Shown here in pieces: positions 23,728 to 32,464 of a DNA stretch of 64,000 bases. Both the position numbers and the translations under genes were made by a program. Position 1 is the stretch's first letter. Each line of letters begins with the position of its first letter. A model generated the notes under the pieces. It worked only from the letters and a program-made list of their open reading frames with translations, was not told the origin of the DNA and searched no databases. This DNA comes from Pontibacillus salicampi (lineage in GTDB: Bacteria; Bacillota; Bacilli; Bacillales; BH030062): assembly GCF_042434395.1 (NCBI RefSeq), contig NZ_JBHLTP010000011.1, positions 186,001 to 250,000 on the forward strand. The letters are read 5' to 3'.

Positions 23728-25017
23728 CTATCTAAATGACACATTCCACCTTATCTCTTCACCAATTGGAATGCTGCTTATTTGGTGCGTACTAAGAACT
23801 ACTGAATGGCCAGTTGGATAGTGTAACCTTTCAGCTACCTGAGCGTGAATAGGGCAAAGTGCTTGTTGATTACTCACATAATATTGTTGATGATGACGGA
23901 ACAAGACACCATCTGGCAATATGGAAACACCTTGATGGAGCGACGTAATTGGAGCACCTGTAGGTATAGTTAACAAAAGATGATCCGAGACGTTCACTAT
24001 TTCATTCCAGTTGAAATGAAATTCATAAAATACTTCCTCGTTTGGTAGAGGATGCTTTTTCCCTTTTTGATACATATACACAGTTGGGCTGGAAGCAGAT
24101 TTAATCAAATGCATATCAGGAAAAGTTGAAGAGTTTGTAAATACACTACGGTTAATAGGAGCACCTTCCGGATATTTAAATAAAAATGGTGCTGGTACTA
24201 CAACAATCTTATTCTGATTATAATGAAGGTCTTGCATTATTTCAGGAGAAATTAACCTTCTCGTGCCATTTTCCACTCTATACAATTCACTACTTGGTGT
24301 TTGGATTATAACACCCGTTGGTATGTCTTCTGGAATAAATTGATATAAGTGCTGAAAGGATTGTGTATCTTTATATGCTACATCCAATATTTCCGGAATG
24401 GGATGGAATAAAGTGAAATTAGTCAGCCGTTTCCAAAATGCAGCATCCCCATTGTACCAGTTCTCCGGACCATCATCCCAATAGCTTCCAAACCTATGGA
24501 ATACCTTCTCAGCTATGCCTCGTGTATGCATAATGGAGCAATGGTCTACCAATCCAACAGGGTTTCTCAGTTTTCCGTTTGTATGTCTAATAAACTTTTT
24601 GGTTACGGACCCATGTTCATCTAGATGTATAACCTGCTGCTTGGAATATACCACTTCAGTGGAAGGTCTTGATTCCAAAACATTTACCATTCTTTTAAAT
24701 CGAGTGGACTTAAACAGATTATCATCTGTTAAATACGTTATATATTTTCCTTTTGTCCTAGGGAGGGCTTCATTTATTAAGGTGGCATATCTAGTTGTTT
24801 GATACCTGAGATGATCTGCAATACCACTATCGACTAGGTGAACGCGCTTATCTGAAACGTATCGTTGTAGGATAGCTTTTGTTTCCGAACTAGAGTGGTC
24901 ATCCATAATCCATAGCTCAAAGTTTTGTAATGTTTGAGATAAAACACTCTCTATCGCTTTCCCTACCGTGGAAGGTTTATTATAACTAGTCAAAATAACA
25001 GATACAATAGGGTTCAG
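23728..25017 (-). CDS. GT2 glycosyltransferase with C-terminal triple repeat domain
   Basis: About 429 residues in two parts. The N-terminal ~235 residues are a GT-A fold enzyme: VSVILTSYNKPSTVGKAIES, LWIMDDHSSSE and KYITYLTDDNLF (metal-binding DD), with a DNLF/WYNGDAAFWKRL block resembling spore-coat transferase SpsA relatives. The last ~195 residues are three ~60-residue repeats like those of the GT4 protein at 17734-19533 (GTRRLISPE, EVFYEFHFNWNEI, IPTGAPI). The start is uncertain: GGAGG is 8 nt before a CTG at 25017 (giving MNPIVSVIL), while TTG 25032 and GTG 25026 collide with that site. A sigma-K-like promoter precedes it; single-gene unit. Confidence 0.85.
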   Translation of the reverse strand: MNPIVSVILTSYNKPSTVGKAIESVLSQTLQNFELWIMDDHSSSETKAILQRYVSDKRVHLVDSGIADHLRYQTTRYATLINEALPRTKGKYITYLTDDNLFKSTRFKRMVNVLESRPSTEVVYSKQQVIHLDEHGSVTKKFIRHTNGKLRNPVGLVDHCSIMHTRGIAEKVFHRFGSYWDDGPENWYNGDAAFWKRLTNFTLFHPIPEILDVAYKDTQSFQHLYQFIPEDIPTGVIIQTPSSELYRVENGTRRLISPEIMQDLHYNQNKIVVVPAPFLFKYPEGAPINRSVFTNSSTFPDMHLIKSASSPTVYMYQKGKKHPLPNEEVFYEFHFNWNEIVNVSDHLLLTIPTGAPITSLHQGVSILPDGVLFRHHQQYYVSNQQALCPIHAQVAERLHYPTGHSVVLSTHQISSIPIGEEIRWNVSFR

Positions 25018-25064
25018 GATACACACCTCCAATTGTTGAACCTACTCGTGGCAGGTTTCCTCTG

Positions 25065-25073
25065 TAGCATATG
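25065..25073 (-). promoter_or_regulatory. Sigma-K-like -10 element before the GT2-repeat gene
   Basis: CATATGCTA on the minus strand matches CATANNNTA. AC dinucleotides lie 15 and 17 bp upstream within GAAACAC. The predicted start point is about 40 nt before the start codon. Confidence 0.5.
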
Positions 25074-25143
25074 TTATTATGTATAATAGTGTTTCATGGT
25101 TTCACCTAGATTTCACAAGGAAGACCAATAAAGAAATAGCACC

Positions 25144-25186
25144 ATAAAAAAAACATAACTTCGTTCAGTGAGCGAAGTTATGTTTC
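25144..25186 (-). terminator. Terminator after the Cys/His-rich gene
   Basis: A perfect 12-bp stem (AACATAACTTCG/CGAAGTTATGTT) with a T-run of eight on the minus strand. Confidence 0.9.
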
Positions 25187-25201
25187 TACCTACTATAATT
25201 A

Positions 25202-25540
25202 TTATGATTTTACGTTTAAAGGCTCATTCTGGAATACAAGCCCTTTCTCGACGCTACCAACTGAGCATAAAGGAACAAAGCTTGTAGTACCTGGCACAAG
25301 CAAATCTTCTATCTCTAGCACTTCATGCTTTAGGCCCCTGAATCTACCTATAAAAATACCAGCCCCCTCTTCTTGAAAGAAGGTAATTCCAATTACATCT
25401 CCACAGCTAAATCTAGTATGAATCACTTTCGCTAGCCCTGTTATACAGCAATCACAGGAGGTAGTTTCCGTTTTTTTATGATGGGAATATCCATGATCTC
25501 TGTGTTCATGACAATCACAACTTTGGTAATAATCACTCAT
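25202..25540 (-). CDS. Small Cys/His-rich protein, possibly spore-associated
   Basis: A 112-residue protein. The first ~32 residues are rich in His and Cys (CDCHEHRDHGYSHHKK, then CDCC), suggesting metal binding or disulphide cross-linking. The remainder looks like a small beta-barrel (VIGITFFQEEGAGIFIGRF, VLEIEDLLVPGTTSFVPLCSV). I know no firm family name. Cross-linkable Cys-rich proteins are common in spore coats, and neighbours on both sides are spore polysaccharide genes. An imperfect sigma-K -10 (CATATGATG) lies upstream. Strong GGGAGGGG ribosome binding site; monocistronic. Coat function is a guess from context. Confidence 0.68.
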   Translation of the reverse strand: MSDYYQSCDCHEHRDHGYSHHKKTETTSCDCCITGLAKVIHTRFSCGDVIGITFFQEEGAGIFIGRFRGLKHEVLEIEDLLVPGTTSFVPLCSVGSVEKGLVFQNEPLNVKS

Positions 25541-25602
25541 GAGTACCCCTCCCTTCTTAAGGAAGATAGTACATCATATGTTAGAAGGAAAAGACAAGTA
25601 TG

Positions 25603-25641
25603 GGGGAATAGTGGAAGTATAAAGTAAATCCACTATTCCCC
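25603..25641. terminator. Long stem-loop after the dapF-like gene
   Basis: Perfect 12-bp arms GGGGAATAGTGG (25603-25614) and CCACTATTCCCC (25630-25641), 15-nt loop. T-runs are poor on both sides, so it may end transcription weakly or stabilise the 3' end. Confidence 0.6.
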
Positions 25642-25651
25642 ATTTCATCCT

Positions 25652-26632
25652 TTATCCATTTACATGATTTATTTCCTGTTCCGCATGGAATTGCAGCTTT
25701 TCGTATGCTTTCCTTTCTTCATCAAACCAAATTCTATTTGTTTGCTCCATCATATCTTGCTGTGTCAAATCTATTTCAACAACTGTTTTATACTCGTACG
25801 TAGCATTTCCACGAAGTTTAATTACGTATTCATCCCCGTATTTTTCCACAATACAAATGACAAAGCCGCCGCGATTATACACATATATTTCTTCATTCAG
25901 TCTATTCATCTCTAATAACACAGTTGTTAAAGAAGAGGCGGACATCGCTGTGCCACATGCATTTGTTAACCCAACACCTCGCTCATAGGTACGAACAAAG
26001 ATTTTATTATCTCCAAGTGGCTGTACAAAACTTACATTCACTCCATTTGGCAATAATAACTTGTTTTCATTTGCAGCCAAACCGATTGAAGACAAATTCT
26101 CATCGTGAATTTCTGGCACCATCGCAATAAGGTGCGGATTAGGAACCGCCACAGCAGTAAACGTTAAATCCTTGGATAACGCTTGGATAGGCTTTTCAAT
26201 ATGCAGCTCAGCCTCACTGGTTAAAGGCAAATCCCGTGGATGTAGCCGTACCGGTTCAATTGAAACCTCAAAAGAAGGAATATCTTCAAATATCTCCTCT
26301 TGTTGCATAACCATTAAATCCGCTTCTTTGGTTTCCACAATAATTTCATGCTTATTCACCATTTCCAGTATGTAGCGGCCTACACACCGTAAACCATTAC
26401 CGCACATCTCCGCTTCTGAACCATCGGGATTGAACATTCTCATCCTTCCGTCTGCATGGTTACTTGGCATCGTGTATAATATTCCATCAGCTCCAAGTGA
26501 GTCATCACGGTTACATAGGAGGATTGCAATTTGCTTTCTGTCTTCCTCCGTAAAGGAATATACATTATTTATTTCATCTATTAATATAAAATCATTGTTT
26601 GACCCATGGCATTTCACAACTTCTATCTTCAT
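25652..26632 (-). CDS. dapF: Diaminopimelate epimerase family protein
   Basis: A 326-residue PLP-independent epimerase. Both catalytic cysteines are visible: MCGNGLRCVGRY (first half) and NACGTAM (second half); TYERGVG carries the substrate-binding Glu-Arg. It would interconvert LL- and meso-diaminopimelate for lysine and peptidoglycan. It is longer than the ~280-residue E. coli enzyme because of a C-terminal tail (about 290-326), as in several Bacillus homologues. Within the second motif the usual GET is GLT. It sits alone inside a spore polysaccharide region, so a role in cortex/sporulation supply is possible. Confidence 0.88.
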   Translation of the reverse strand: MKIEVVKCHGSNNDFILIDEINNVYSFTEEDRKQIAILLCNRDDSLGADGILYTMPSNHADGRMRMFNPDGSEAEMCGNGLRCVGRYILEMVNKHEIIVETKEADLMVMQQEEIFEDIPSFEVSIEPVRLHPRDLPLTSEAELHIEKPIQALSKDLTFTAVAVPNPHLIAMVPEIHDENLSSIGLAANENKLLLPNGVNVSFVQPLGDNKIFVRTYERGVGLTNACGTAMSASSLTTVLLEMNRLNEEIYVYNRGGFVICIVEKYGDEYVIKLRGNATYEYKTVVEIDLTQQDMMEQTNRIWFDEERKAYEKLQFHAEQEINHVNG

Positions 26633-26715
26633 ATGAGCACCCTTTCTAGTTCGATACCTTCTTTGTTATTGTGCTTGCTTTTAACCATTATTTCAAGTAT
26701 CTATAATCAACTGCC

Positions 26716-26750
26716 ATTAAAAAAACTGTCCACTAAGGGGGGACAGTTTA
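26716..26750 (-). terminator. Terminator of the manC-to-GT4 operon
   Basis: AACTGTCC/GGACAGTT arms (26724-26731, 26741-26748) with a T-run on the minus strand; it overlaps the stop of the last gene. Confidence 0.9.
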
Positions 26751-27905
26751 TAATAATCCGTGATATTTTAAATATGCAATTCGAAAAGTATGAATGTATT
26801 TAGCCGCTACATCATCCCATGTCTCTGTAGAGTCATTCATCCCCTTTATAGCTTCGTTTTTATAATAATCATACTTCCCTATTAATTTGTGGATGCTATT
26901 CAATATTGATTCTGGAGAATCTGGGTTAAACCAGATAATATCAGCCGAATGTCTAGACATATGTTCTCTCATTACAGGTATATCTGAACATAACACAGGG
27001 GTGCCTTGCTGTAACGCTTCTTCCACCGGATAACTTCCTCCCCCTTCATTTAAACTTGGCATAATAAGAGCTTTTGCATTTTTTATGGTTGGGATAACAT
27101 CTTGATCTGGTATAAAACCTAAAGGATAAATATCCTTATTTAGCTTCAAATTTTTTCTTTGTATCAAGGATGTTAAGGTTGGCATATATGGAATCTCAGG
27201 CCATTCAGGAGGTTGAATCTGAAGTTTCTCTGTATAATCTCCTATCATTACAAGCGGATAATCCATGCTTTTATCGAACATCGAATATGCAACTAGCAAA
27301 TTATAAATATTTTTATGTGGCGATAGATTAGAAGCACAGAGTATATAATCCTTAGGTATGTGTAGAGAAGAAGAACTTCTTGCAGTGGTATTTCTATCAT
27401 CGGGTAAAATAGCATGTGGTATTACAACGGCATTTGATAAGTAATCTCCAAACAGTCGTATGATAGCTTTTTTAGTTGCTTCAGAAGATACTACTACACT
27501 GGTCATGTTAGATAACCATCCATAGCTCCTTTGCCAATACTCTTTCACAAATGTACCAGTAACAGGTGGAGCAGCAAAATCTATCAATGTTGTATCCTGA
27601 AACGTACAAACAGTTGGTTTATCTACTTTTTGATAAAAACCAAGATGAGGCCAGAAGAAATAAACAACATCCACATCATGGGTAAGCTTTCTTCCATATT
27701 CTGAATCTATACTTCCTTCATAATATATAATTTCTATATTTTTATATTCTTCATGTGAGTATCTTTCTTTATATTGAGAAGAGGCAGAAATTACAAGTCT
27801 AACAAGTGTTAAATCCTCATCTCTTGCAATGGCAGGCAAAAGGCTTCCAAGCAGTCTTTTTCCACCTCCATTTGACATGTTAGTACACCAAATTCCAACC
27901 CTCAT
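26748..27905 (-). CDS. GT4 glycosyltransferase
   Basis: A GT-B fold transferase, 385 residues. Seen: YILCASNLSPHKNIYNLLVAY (hinge/second domain start near residue 186), IYPLGFIPDQDVIPTIKNA and the donor block ALIMPSLNEGGGSYPVEEAL with the E-x7-E type motif. The N-terminal half has VYFFWPHLGFY and FQDTTLIDF, similar to mannosyl/rhamnosyl-transferases of O-antigen loci. It overlaps the preceding GT by 4 nt (ATGA) and is probably coupled to it. Last of the manC operon. Confidence 0.88.
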   Translation of the reverse strand: MRVGIWCTNMSNGGGKRLLGSLLPAIARDEDLTLVRLVISASSQYKERYSHEEYKNIEIIYYEGSIDSEYGRKLTHDVDVVYFFWPHLGFYQKVDKPTVCTFQDTTLIDFAAPPVTGTFVKEYWQRSYGWLSNMTSVVVSSEATKKAIIRLFGDYLSNAVVIPHAILPDDRNTTARSSSSLHIPKDYILCASNLSPHKNIYNLLVAYSMFDKSMDYPLVMIGDYTEKLQIQPPEWPEIPYMPTLTSLIQRKNLKLNKDIYPLGFIPDQDVIPTIKNAKALIMPSLNEGGGSYPVEEALQQGTPVLCSDIPVMREHMSRHSADIIWFNPDSPESILNSIHKLIGKYDYYKNEAIKGMNDSTETWDDVAAKYIHTFRIAYLKYHGLL

Positions 27906-29479
27906 TCATATCCCCCCATTTCCCTAAATACATCAAGGTATTCATTGGCGACATCTATCCAACTACGATTTAACTGATGTTGTGTACTCTTCTTTTGTTT
28001 TGTACCACATTCCTCGTCAGCATGCTCTAAATCATAAACTGCCTTTGCAATTTCAGTTACTGATGTAGGATCAAAGTGGTAAAATAAATCAAAACTACCT
28101 AACAGCTCATACGTGACTTGTATCCTGCTAACCGCTACAGGAGTTTCCATCAAGAGTGATTCTAATATAGGAAATGGACAACTTCCCTCAAATAGAGTTG
28201 GAACTATAGTACCTTTAGCATATTTATATAAGGAAGGAATATCTTTGGCAGGCAGTCTTCCTAGTATGACAATATCATTTAATAATTTTTGATTATCGGC
28301 ATCTAATAAGAGATTTGTTAATTCATCTGATCTAGCTCTATGAAGATTATCATCTGTAAAAACTAATTGTAATGGTGAGGAGGAGCCTAAGTGACTTTTT
28401 TTATAATGGAAAAATCCCTCAATTAAATTAACATGATTTTTGTAATATCTAACCACTGTTGGGAAAACAATATAAGGGCGGTATAAATTATATTTTTCAA
28501 CGAATTCTTTATATCCAACAACATTATAATTTTCGTATTCCTCTTTAGGAGTAGCTAACCTGATTACTTGTGTTTTATCCTTAGGTAACCCTAAATATTT
28601 TAACCCGTCTTCCTGACGAATGTACTCAGAATTGAATATAACTTTAGTTGCTTTTGCTGCCAATTGCTTAACAGTTTCATCAACTTCCTCTGTTTGCCTT
28701 TGATTTAATATACTGTTTTTAGGAAAATGTGTGTAAACTAAATCATGGATGCATAAGATAATGGGCCTTCGTAAACAACAAGCATTCTTTAATCCTACAT
28801 AAGGTACAATCCAACCATTGACGTGTATGTTGTTTAATTCCTTTGGGTGGTTATACGAAACAATACTAATTCTTTCTTTGTACCTTTCTAACAAATCTTC
28901 CACCAATAAATGTACTTCTTCTGAATTCATTGTATCAACACCAATTACTAACGAGACACTCGGGTCATTAGCAAGGAGACCATTCATCAATCTGACTGTA
29001 AATCCCCCTATTCCTTCTCCTCTCAGCAACAATTTGAAGTGATAGCCTAAGAAAATGCCGATTGCATTCCCAGTATGCATATCATTCGTGCTGTTTGAAA
29101 TTTCAGCTGATAAAAAACGTAAGTACACTTCTTTCTTTGACATTCTATTTAAAAAAATCAAATATTGCTGCAATTCTTCATCACTTGGGTCATGACCCTT
29201 TAACTGATTAAACATATATTGGACAAAATCACGACCATTTAGAACGAATAAACGCTTGATTTTATTTACCATTTTCAAACCACGTATGGAAATAGCCGGA
29301 TTGTTAAGGTGATTCAACATTTGTTTAGTACTTAATACATTGAATACGTATGTTTGCCTCTGTTCCTTTGAGATAAAGTTATCTTGTGATAACTTCATTT
29401 GTAATTCCTCTTCTAGCCCCGAGATAAAATCGACTTCTGATTTAGAGTATAATGATTGTAGAATGTCATATATGGTCAC
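27902..29479 (-). CDS. GT4 glycosyltransferase, long form
   Basis: A 525-residue transferase. Residues 1-140 are a helical N-terminal part not seen in ordinary GT4 enzymes (GLEEELQMKLSQ, VNKIKRLFVLNGRDFV). The GT-B domains follow: IGIFLGYHFKLLLRGEGIGGF near 139, LCIHDLVYTHFPK near 244, VFPTVVRYYKNHVNLIEGF and VPTLFEGSCPFPILESLL. GTG start at 29479 with AAGGGGAG 6 nt upstream. It is 31 bp after the aminotransferase gene. Acceptor and donor are unknown; GDP-N-acetylperosamine is a likely donor because the genes upstream make it. Confidence 0.87.
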   Translation of the reverse strand: MTIYDILQSLYSKSEVDFISGLEEELQMKLSQDNFISKEQRQTYVFNVLSTKQMLNHLNNPAISIRGLKMVNKIKRLFVLNGRDFVQYMFNQLKGHDPSDEELQQYLIFLNRMSKKEVYLRFLSAEISNSTNDMHTGNAIGIFLGYHFKLLLRGEGIGGFTVRLMNGLLANDPSVSLVIGVDTMNSEEVHLLVEDLLERYKERISIVSYNHPKELNNIHVNGWIVPYVGLKNACCLRRPIILCIHDLVYTHFPKNSILNQRQTEEVDETVKQLAAKATKVIFNSEYIRQEDGLKYLGLPKDKTQVIRLATPKEEYENYNVVGYKEFVEKYNLYRPYIVFPTVVRYYKNHVNLIEGFFHYKKSHLGSSSPLQLVFTDDNLHRARSDELTNLLLDADNQKLLNDIVILGRLPAKDIPSLYKYAKGTIVPTLFEGSCPFPILESLLMETPVAVSRIQVTYELLGSFDLFYHFDPTSVTEIAKAVYDLEHADEECGTKQKKSTQHQLNRSWIDVANEYLDVFREMGGYE

Positions 29480-29510
29480 ATAAAACTCCCCTTCACAAAT
29501 GATTTAATCT

Positions 29511-30614
29511 TTACAAGCTTTCTAATAGTGAAGTTGATATATAAGCAATATCCTCTTCTTGTAAACTAGCATAGCTTGGAAGATTAATACCTTTTACATA
29601 CAGTCGCTCTGCCACTGGATAAGCACCTTTTCGCTTATCCTCGTATGGTGGGAGAACATGCATGGGATAGAAGAATGGTCTTGTTTCAATCCCCTTTTTT
29701 AGCAGGTCCGCCATTATACTGTCTCTTTCCTTTCTCGTTTTAACTGGCAAGAGCACACTATACATCCAATAAGAATGTTTAGCCCAATCTGCCTCTTTTG
29801 GCAACACAAGAGAAGGGTGACCTTTTAATTGTTCGTTGTATAGTGAAGCTATCCGCTTCCTCTGACTAAGATGCCAATCTAAATTTTCGAGCTGTGCATA
29901 TCCGATAGCTGCTTGTATATTTGTCATTCGATAATTATACCCCACCTGCGGATACCAATATCGTTCGGATGGATCCATTCCATGAGAGCTTAGCTTTTTC
30001 ATAGATTGTGCTAGTTGCCTATTATTAGTTGTAATCATTCCTCCTTCTCCAGTTGTAATGATTTTATTGCCAAAAAAACTAAAGGTTCCACAATCCCCTA
30101 TGGAACCAACCTTTTTCCCCTTATATTCTGCCCCGTGGGCTTCCGCAGCATCTTCAATAACAAACAAATTATACTTCTTTGCAACGTCCATGACAGGATC
30201 CATATTGGTTGGGTGTCCATATAAATGAACTACAATAATTCCTTTCGTATTTTCTGTAATCGCCTTCTCTATAGCAGATGGATCTATATTCCATGTGTCC
30301 TCTTCAGCGTCCACTAGTACCGGCTTTGCACCACAGTATGTGACTGCATTTGCGGTAGCAACAAATGTTAATGTAGGAACAATAATTTCATCACCAGCAT
30401 TACAGCCAAGCGACATTAGCGCAAGGTGTAATGCTGAAGTACCGTTATTACATGCTATTCCGTGCAAAGAATCATGCTGTTTAGCAAATGCGGTCTCAAA
30501 GGTATTGATATACTTTCCCTTAGAGGAAATCCAGGTGGATTGCAAACAGTCTATCGCATACTTCACTTCGTTACCGTTTAACGTTGGATTAGAAACAGGA
30601 TAATAATTCTCCAT
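29511..30614 (-). CDS. DegT/DnrJ aminotransferase, GDP-perosamine synthase-like
   Basis: A PLP-dependent sugar aminotransferase of 367 residues. The N-terminal NPTLNGNEVKYAIDCLQSTW followed by ISSKGKYI is the pattern of GDP-perosamine synthases (RfbE/PerA). Other blocks are NGTSALHLAL, VVHLYGHPTNMDPV, IEDAAEAHGAEYKGKKVG and the catalytic lysine in FSFFGNKIITTGEGG. Neighbours supply the substrate: a GDP-mannose pyrophosphorylase and Gmd upstream, and a NeuD-type acetyltransferase immediately before. It would aminate GDP-4-keto-6-deoxymannose with glutamate. Perosamine synthesis is well supported but not proven. Confidence 0.85.
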   Translation of the reverse strand: MENYYPVSNPTLNGNEVKYAIDCLQSTWISSKGKYINTFETAFAKQHDSLHGIACNNGTSALHLALMSLGCNAGDEIIVPTLTFVATANAVTYCGAKPVLVDAEEDTWNIDPSAIEKAITENTKGIIVVHLYGHPTNMDPVMDVAKKYNLFVIEDAAEAHGAEYKGKKVGSIGDCGTFSFFGNKIITTGEGGMITTNNRQLAQSMKKLSSHGMDPSERYWYPQVGYNYRMTNIQAAIGYAQLENLDWHLSQRKRIASLYNEQLKGHPSLVLPKEADWAKHSYWMYSVLLPVKTRKERDSIMADLLKKGIETRPFFYPMHVLPPYEDKRKGAYPVAERLYVKGINLPSYASLQEEDIAYISTSLLESL

Positions 30615-30639
30615 ACATTTAAACCCCGCTTTATAAAAG

Positions 30640-31281
30640 TTAATCTAATGTGCGAATGACCTTTGCAGGAGATCCATATGCCAGACTGTAATCAGGTATA
30701 TTACTTACTACAATAGAGCCGGCCCCCAATACACAACCTGCTCCAATTTTTACCCCATCCTTTACAGAAGACCCTATACCAATAAAGCTTTCTTTACCTA
30801 CAGTTACATTACCCGCCATATGAACACCTGGAGCAATATGACAGTGACTTCCAACAAAGGAATCATGATCAATGACAGCCCCTGTATTGATAATGCTATT
30901 CTCTCCAATCTGAACATTCGGCTGAATAATTGCTCCTCCCATGATGATGGCACCTTGATCAATAGATGACCATTTAGATACAGAGGCTCTACGGCTAATA
31001 ACAGGGATAGAAGTATAACCTAAAGAAACACAATAGGTGTATAGCTTGCTTCGCACTGCATTATCTCCAATTGATATGAACACCTTCCTTAACCCGTTTG
31101 TATATAAATCGGATAACAATTCGTCATTTCCAATTATTTCCCATTCACCCAGCACTTTTCCTGTTTCATATTTATCCAGAATACCAATTACGGATATGTC
31201 ATTGAGTTGACTAAGTACATCTAATACGACTTTGGCATGACCACCTGCTCCCACTAGCACCATATCATTTTCAGTGTACAA
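30640..31281 (-). CDS. NeuD/PglD-family sugar O/N-acetyltransferase
   Basis: A 213-residue enzyme: Rossmann-like N-terminal part (VLVGAGGHAKVVLDVLSQL) then a left-handed beta-helix of hexapeptide repeats (GAIIMGGAIIQPNVQIGENS, IINTGAVIDHDSFVGSHCHI) with the catalytic His in DHDSFVGSH. Relatives acetylate the 4-amino group of UDP- or GDP-amino sugars (PglD, PerB). In this operon it would turn GDP-perosamine into GDP-N-acetylperosamine. TTG start at 31281 with GGAG 9 nt upstream; 25 bp before the aminotransferase gene. Confidence 0.88.
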   Translation of the reverse strand: MYTENDMVLVGAGGHAKVVLDVLSQLNDISVIGILDKYETGKVLGEWEIIGNDELLSDLYTNGLRKVFISIGDNAVRSKLYTYCVSLGYTSIPVISRRASVSKWSSIDQGAIIMGGAIIQPNVQIGENSIINTGAVIDHDSFVGSHCHIAPGVHMAGNVTVGKESFIGIGSSVKDGVKIGAGCVLGAGSIVVSNIPDYSLAYGSPAKVIRTLD

Positions 31282-31300
31282 GCAGTCCCACTCCTATTGT

Positions 31301-32311
31301 CTATTTGAAATGCTCCCCTATAATATTTTTTATTTTTCCTTCTTCCGATTTATTACAAATTAATAAACCTGATTCCGTTGAAACGATGATAAGATCTTCT
31401 ACTCCTATTACCACAGCTTTCTGATCGGAATGAATGATACAATTTTTCACTCCATCACTATGAACATTTCCGAGCACTATATTTCCTGTCTGGTCGTTTG
31501 TAAATGTACGATCCAAAGAACTCCAGCTCCCAACGTCATCCCATTGAAAATAAGCTGGAATCATATAAATAATATCTGCTTTTTCCACTATCGCATAATC
31601 TACAGATATCTTATTTAATGTAAGGTAGGACTCTTTGTCCCCATTTATATAGTCCATGATGGTGTACAGCATTTCTTCTTCAAATTTTGCCATGTAATAC
31701 AAAATGGTACTAGGCTTCATAACGAAGATTCCACTATTCCAAAAAACATTTTCCATCACACACAACTCCAACGCTCTTTCAAAGGATGGCTTCTCTACAA
31801 AGCAATCCACTTGATACGCTGGACTTCCATTTAGTCGGTCAGAGGTTATCATGTATCCATACTGAGTTTCCGGTCTAGTTGGCTTTAATCCCAGTGTTAC
31901 AATTGCTTTATCCTGATACGCTAATGAATTGGAGGCTTGCAATACTTCTTTTAACTCTTCAGCATCTGATATATACTGATCTGAGGGACTAAACACAAGC
32001 GGTTCGTCATCTTCTCTTTCCTGAAAATACAAAGCTGTTAAACAAACACACGCCGCTGTATCCCTTTGAGCAGGTTCGACGATTATTTGATCCAGCATTA
32101 ATTCTGGTAATTGCTCCTGAATAATAGGAATATAATCCGCTTTTGTAAGTACAAATATCTTTTCTGCTGGAACCCAAGCTCGAAAGCGTGTATAAGTTTC
32201 TTGAAGCATTGACTTAGAAGAATAAATATTTCTAAATTGCTTCGGCTTTTCCTCGTTACTGAGGGGCCAAAACCGAGTGCCTTTCCCCCCAGCCATAATT
32301 ACTATCTTCAT
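31301..32311 (-). CDS. manC: Mannose-1-phosphate guanylyltransferase
   Basis: A 336-residue GDP-mannose pyrophosphorylase: KIVIMAGGKGTRFWPLS and KPKQFRNI at the N-terminus (nucleotide loop and lysine), VFSPSDQYI, ETQYGYM, CFVEKPSFERA, VFWNSGIFVMKP and YFQWDDVGSWSSL. No C-terminal phosphomannose isomerase domain, so the monofunctional ManC type. ATG 32311 is used because GAGGTG lies 6 nt upstream; an ATG 9 nt earlier has no site. It begins the second half of the locus and makes the GDP-mannose that Gmd consumes. Confidence 0.92.
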   Translation of the reverse strand: MKIVIMAGGKGTRFWPLSNEEKPKQFRNIYSSKSMLQETYTRFRAWVPAEKIFVLTKADYIPIIQEQLPELMLDQIIVEPAQRDTAACVCLTALYFQEREDDEPLVFSPSDQYISDAEELKEVLQASNSLAYQDKAIVTLGLKPTRPETQYGYMITSDRLNGSPAYQVDCFVEKPSFERALELCVMENVFWNSGIFVMKPSTILYYMAKFEEEMLYTIMDYINGDKESYLTLNKISVDYAIVEKADIIYMIPAYFQWDDVGSWSSLDRTFTNDQTGNIVLGNVHSDGVKNCIIHSDQKAVVIGVEDLIIVSTESGLLICNKSEEGKIKNIIGEHFK

Positions 32312-32418
32312 GGTTAACACCTCTATTTATTGAGCACCTGGTTATTTCGTTTACAGTACTTTCAATATGTATATGTTAATTGCCCTTTCCGCGTAATAAT
32401 TTGAACGCCTAAATAAAG

Positions 32419-32456
32419 GAAAAAACCTTCTCATACTATACAAACGGAGAAGGTTT
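32419..32456 (-). terminator. Terminator after gmd
   Basis: AAACCTTCTC/GAGAAGGTTT arms with TTTTTT on the minus strand, so gmd and the manC operon are separate transcription units. Confidence 0.85.
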
Positions 32457-32464
32457 AGGTATGT

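Noticed and set aside
25652..26632. Degenerate dapF pseudogene
   Set aside because: The GLT in place of GET was noted, but both catalytic Cys and the Glu-Arg pair are kept and the frame is full length, so it is likely functional.
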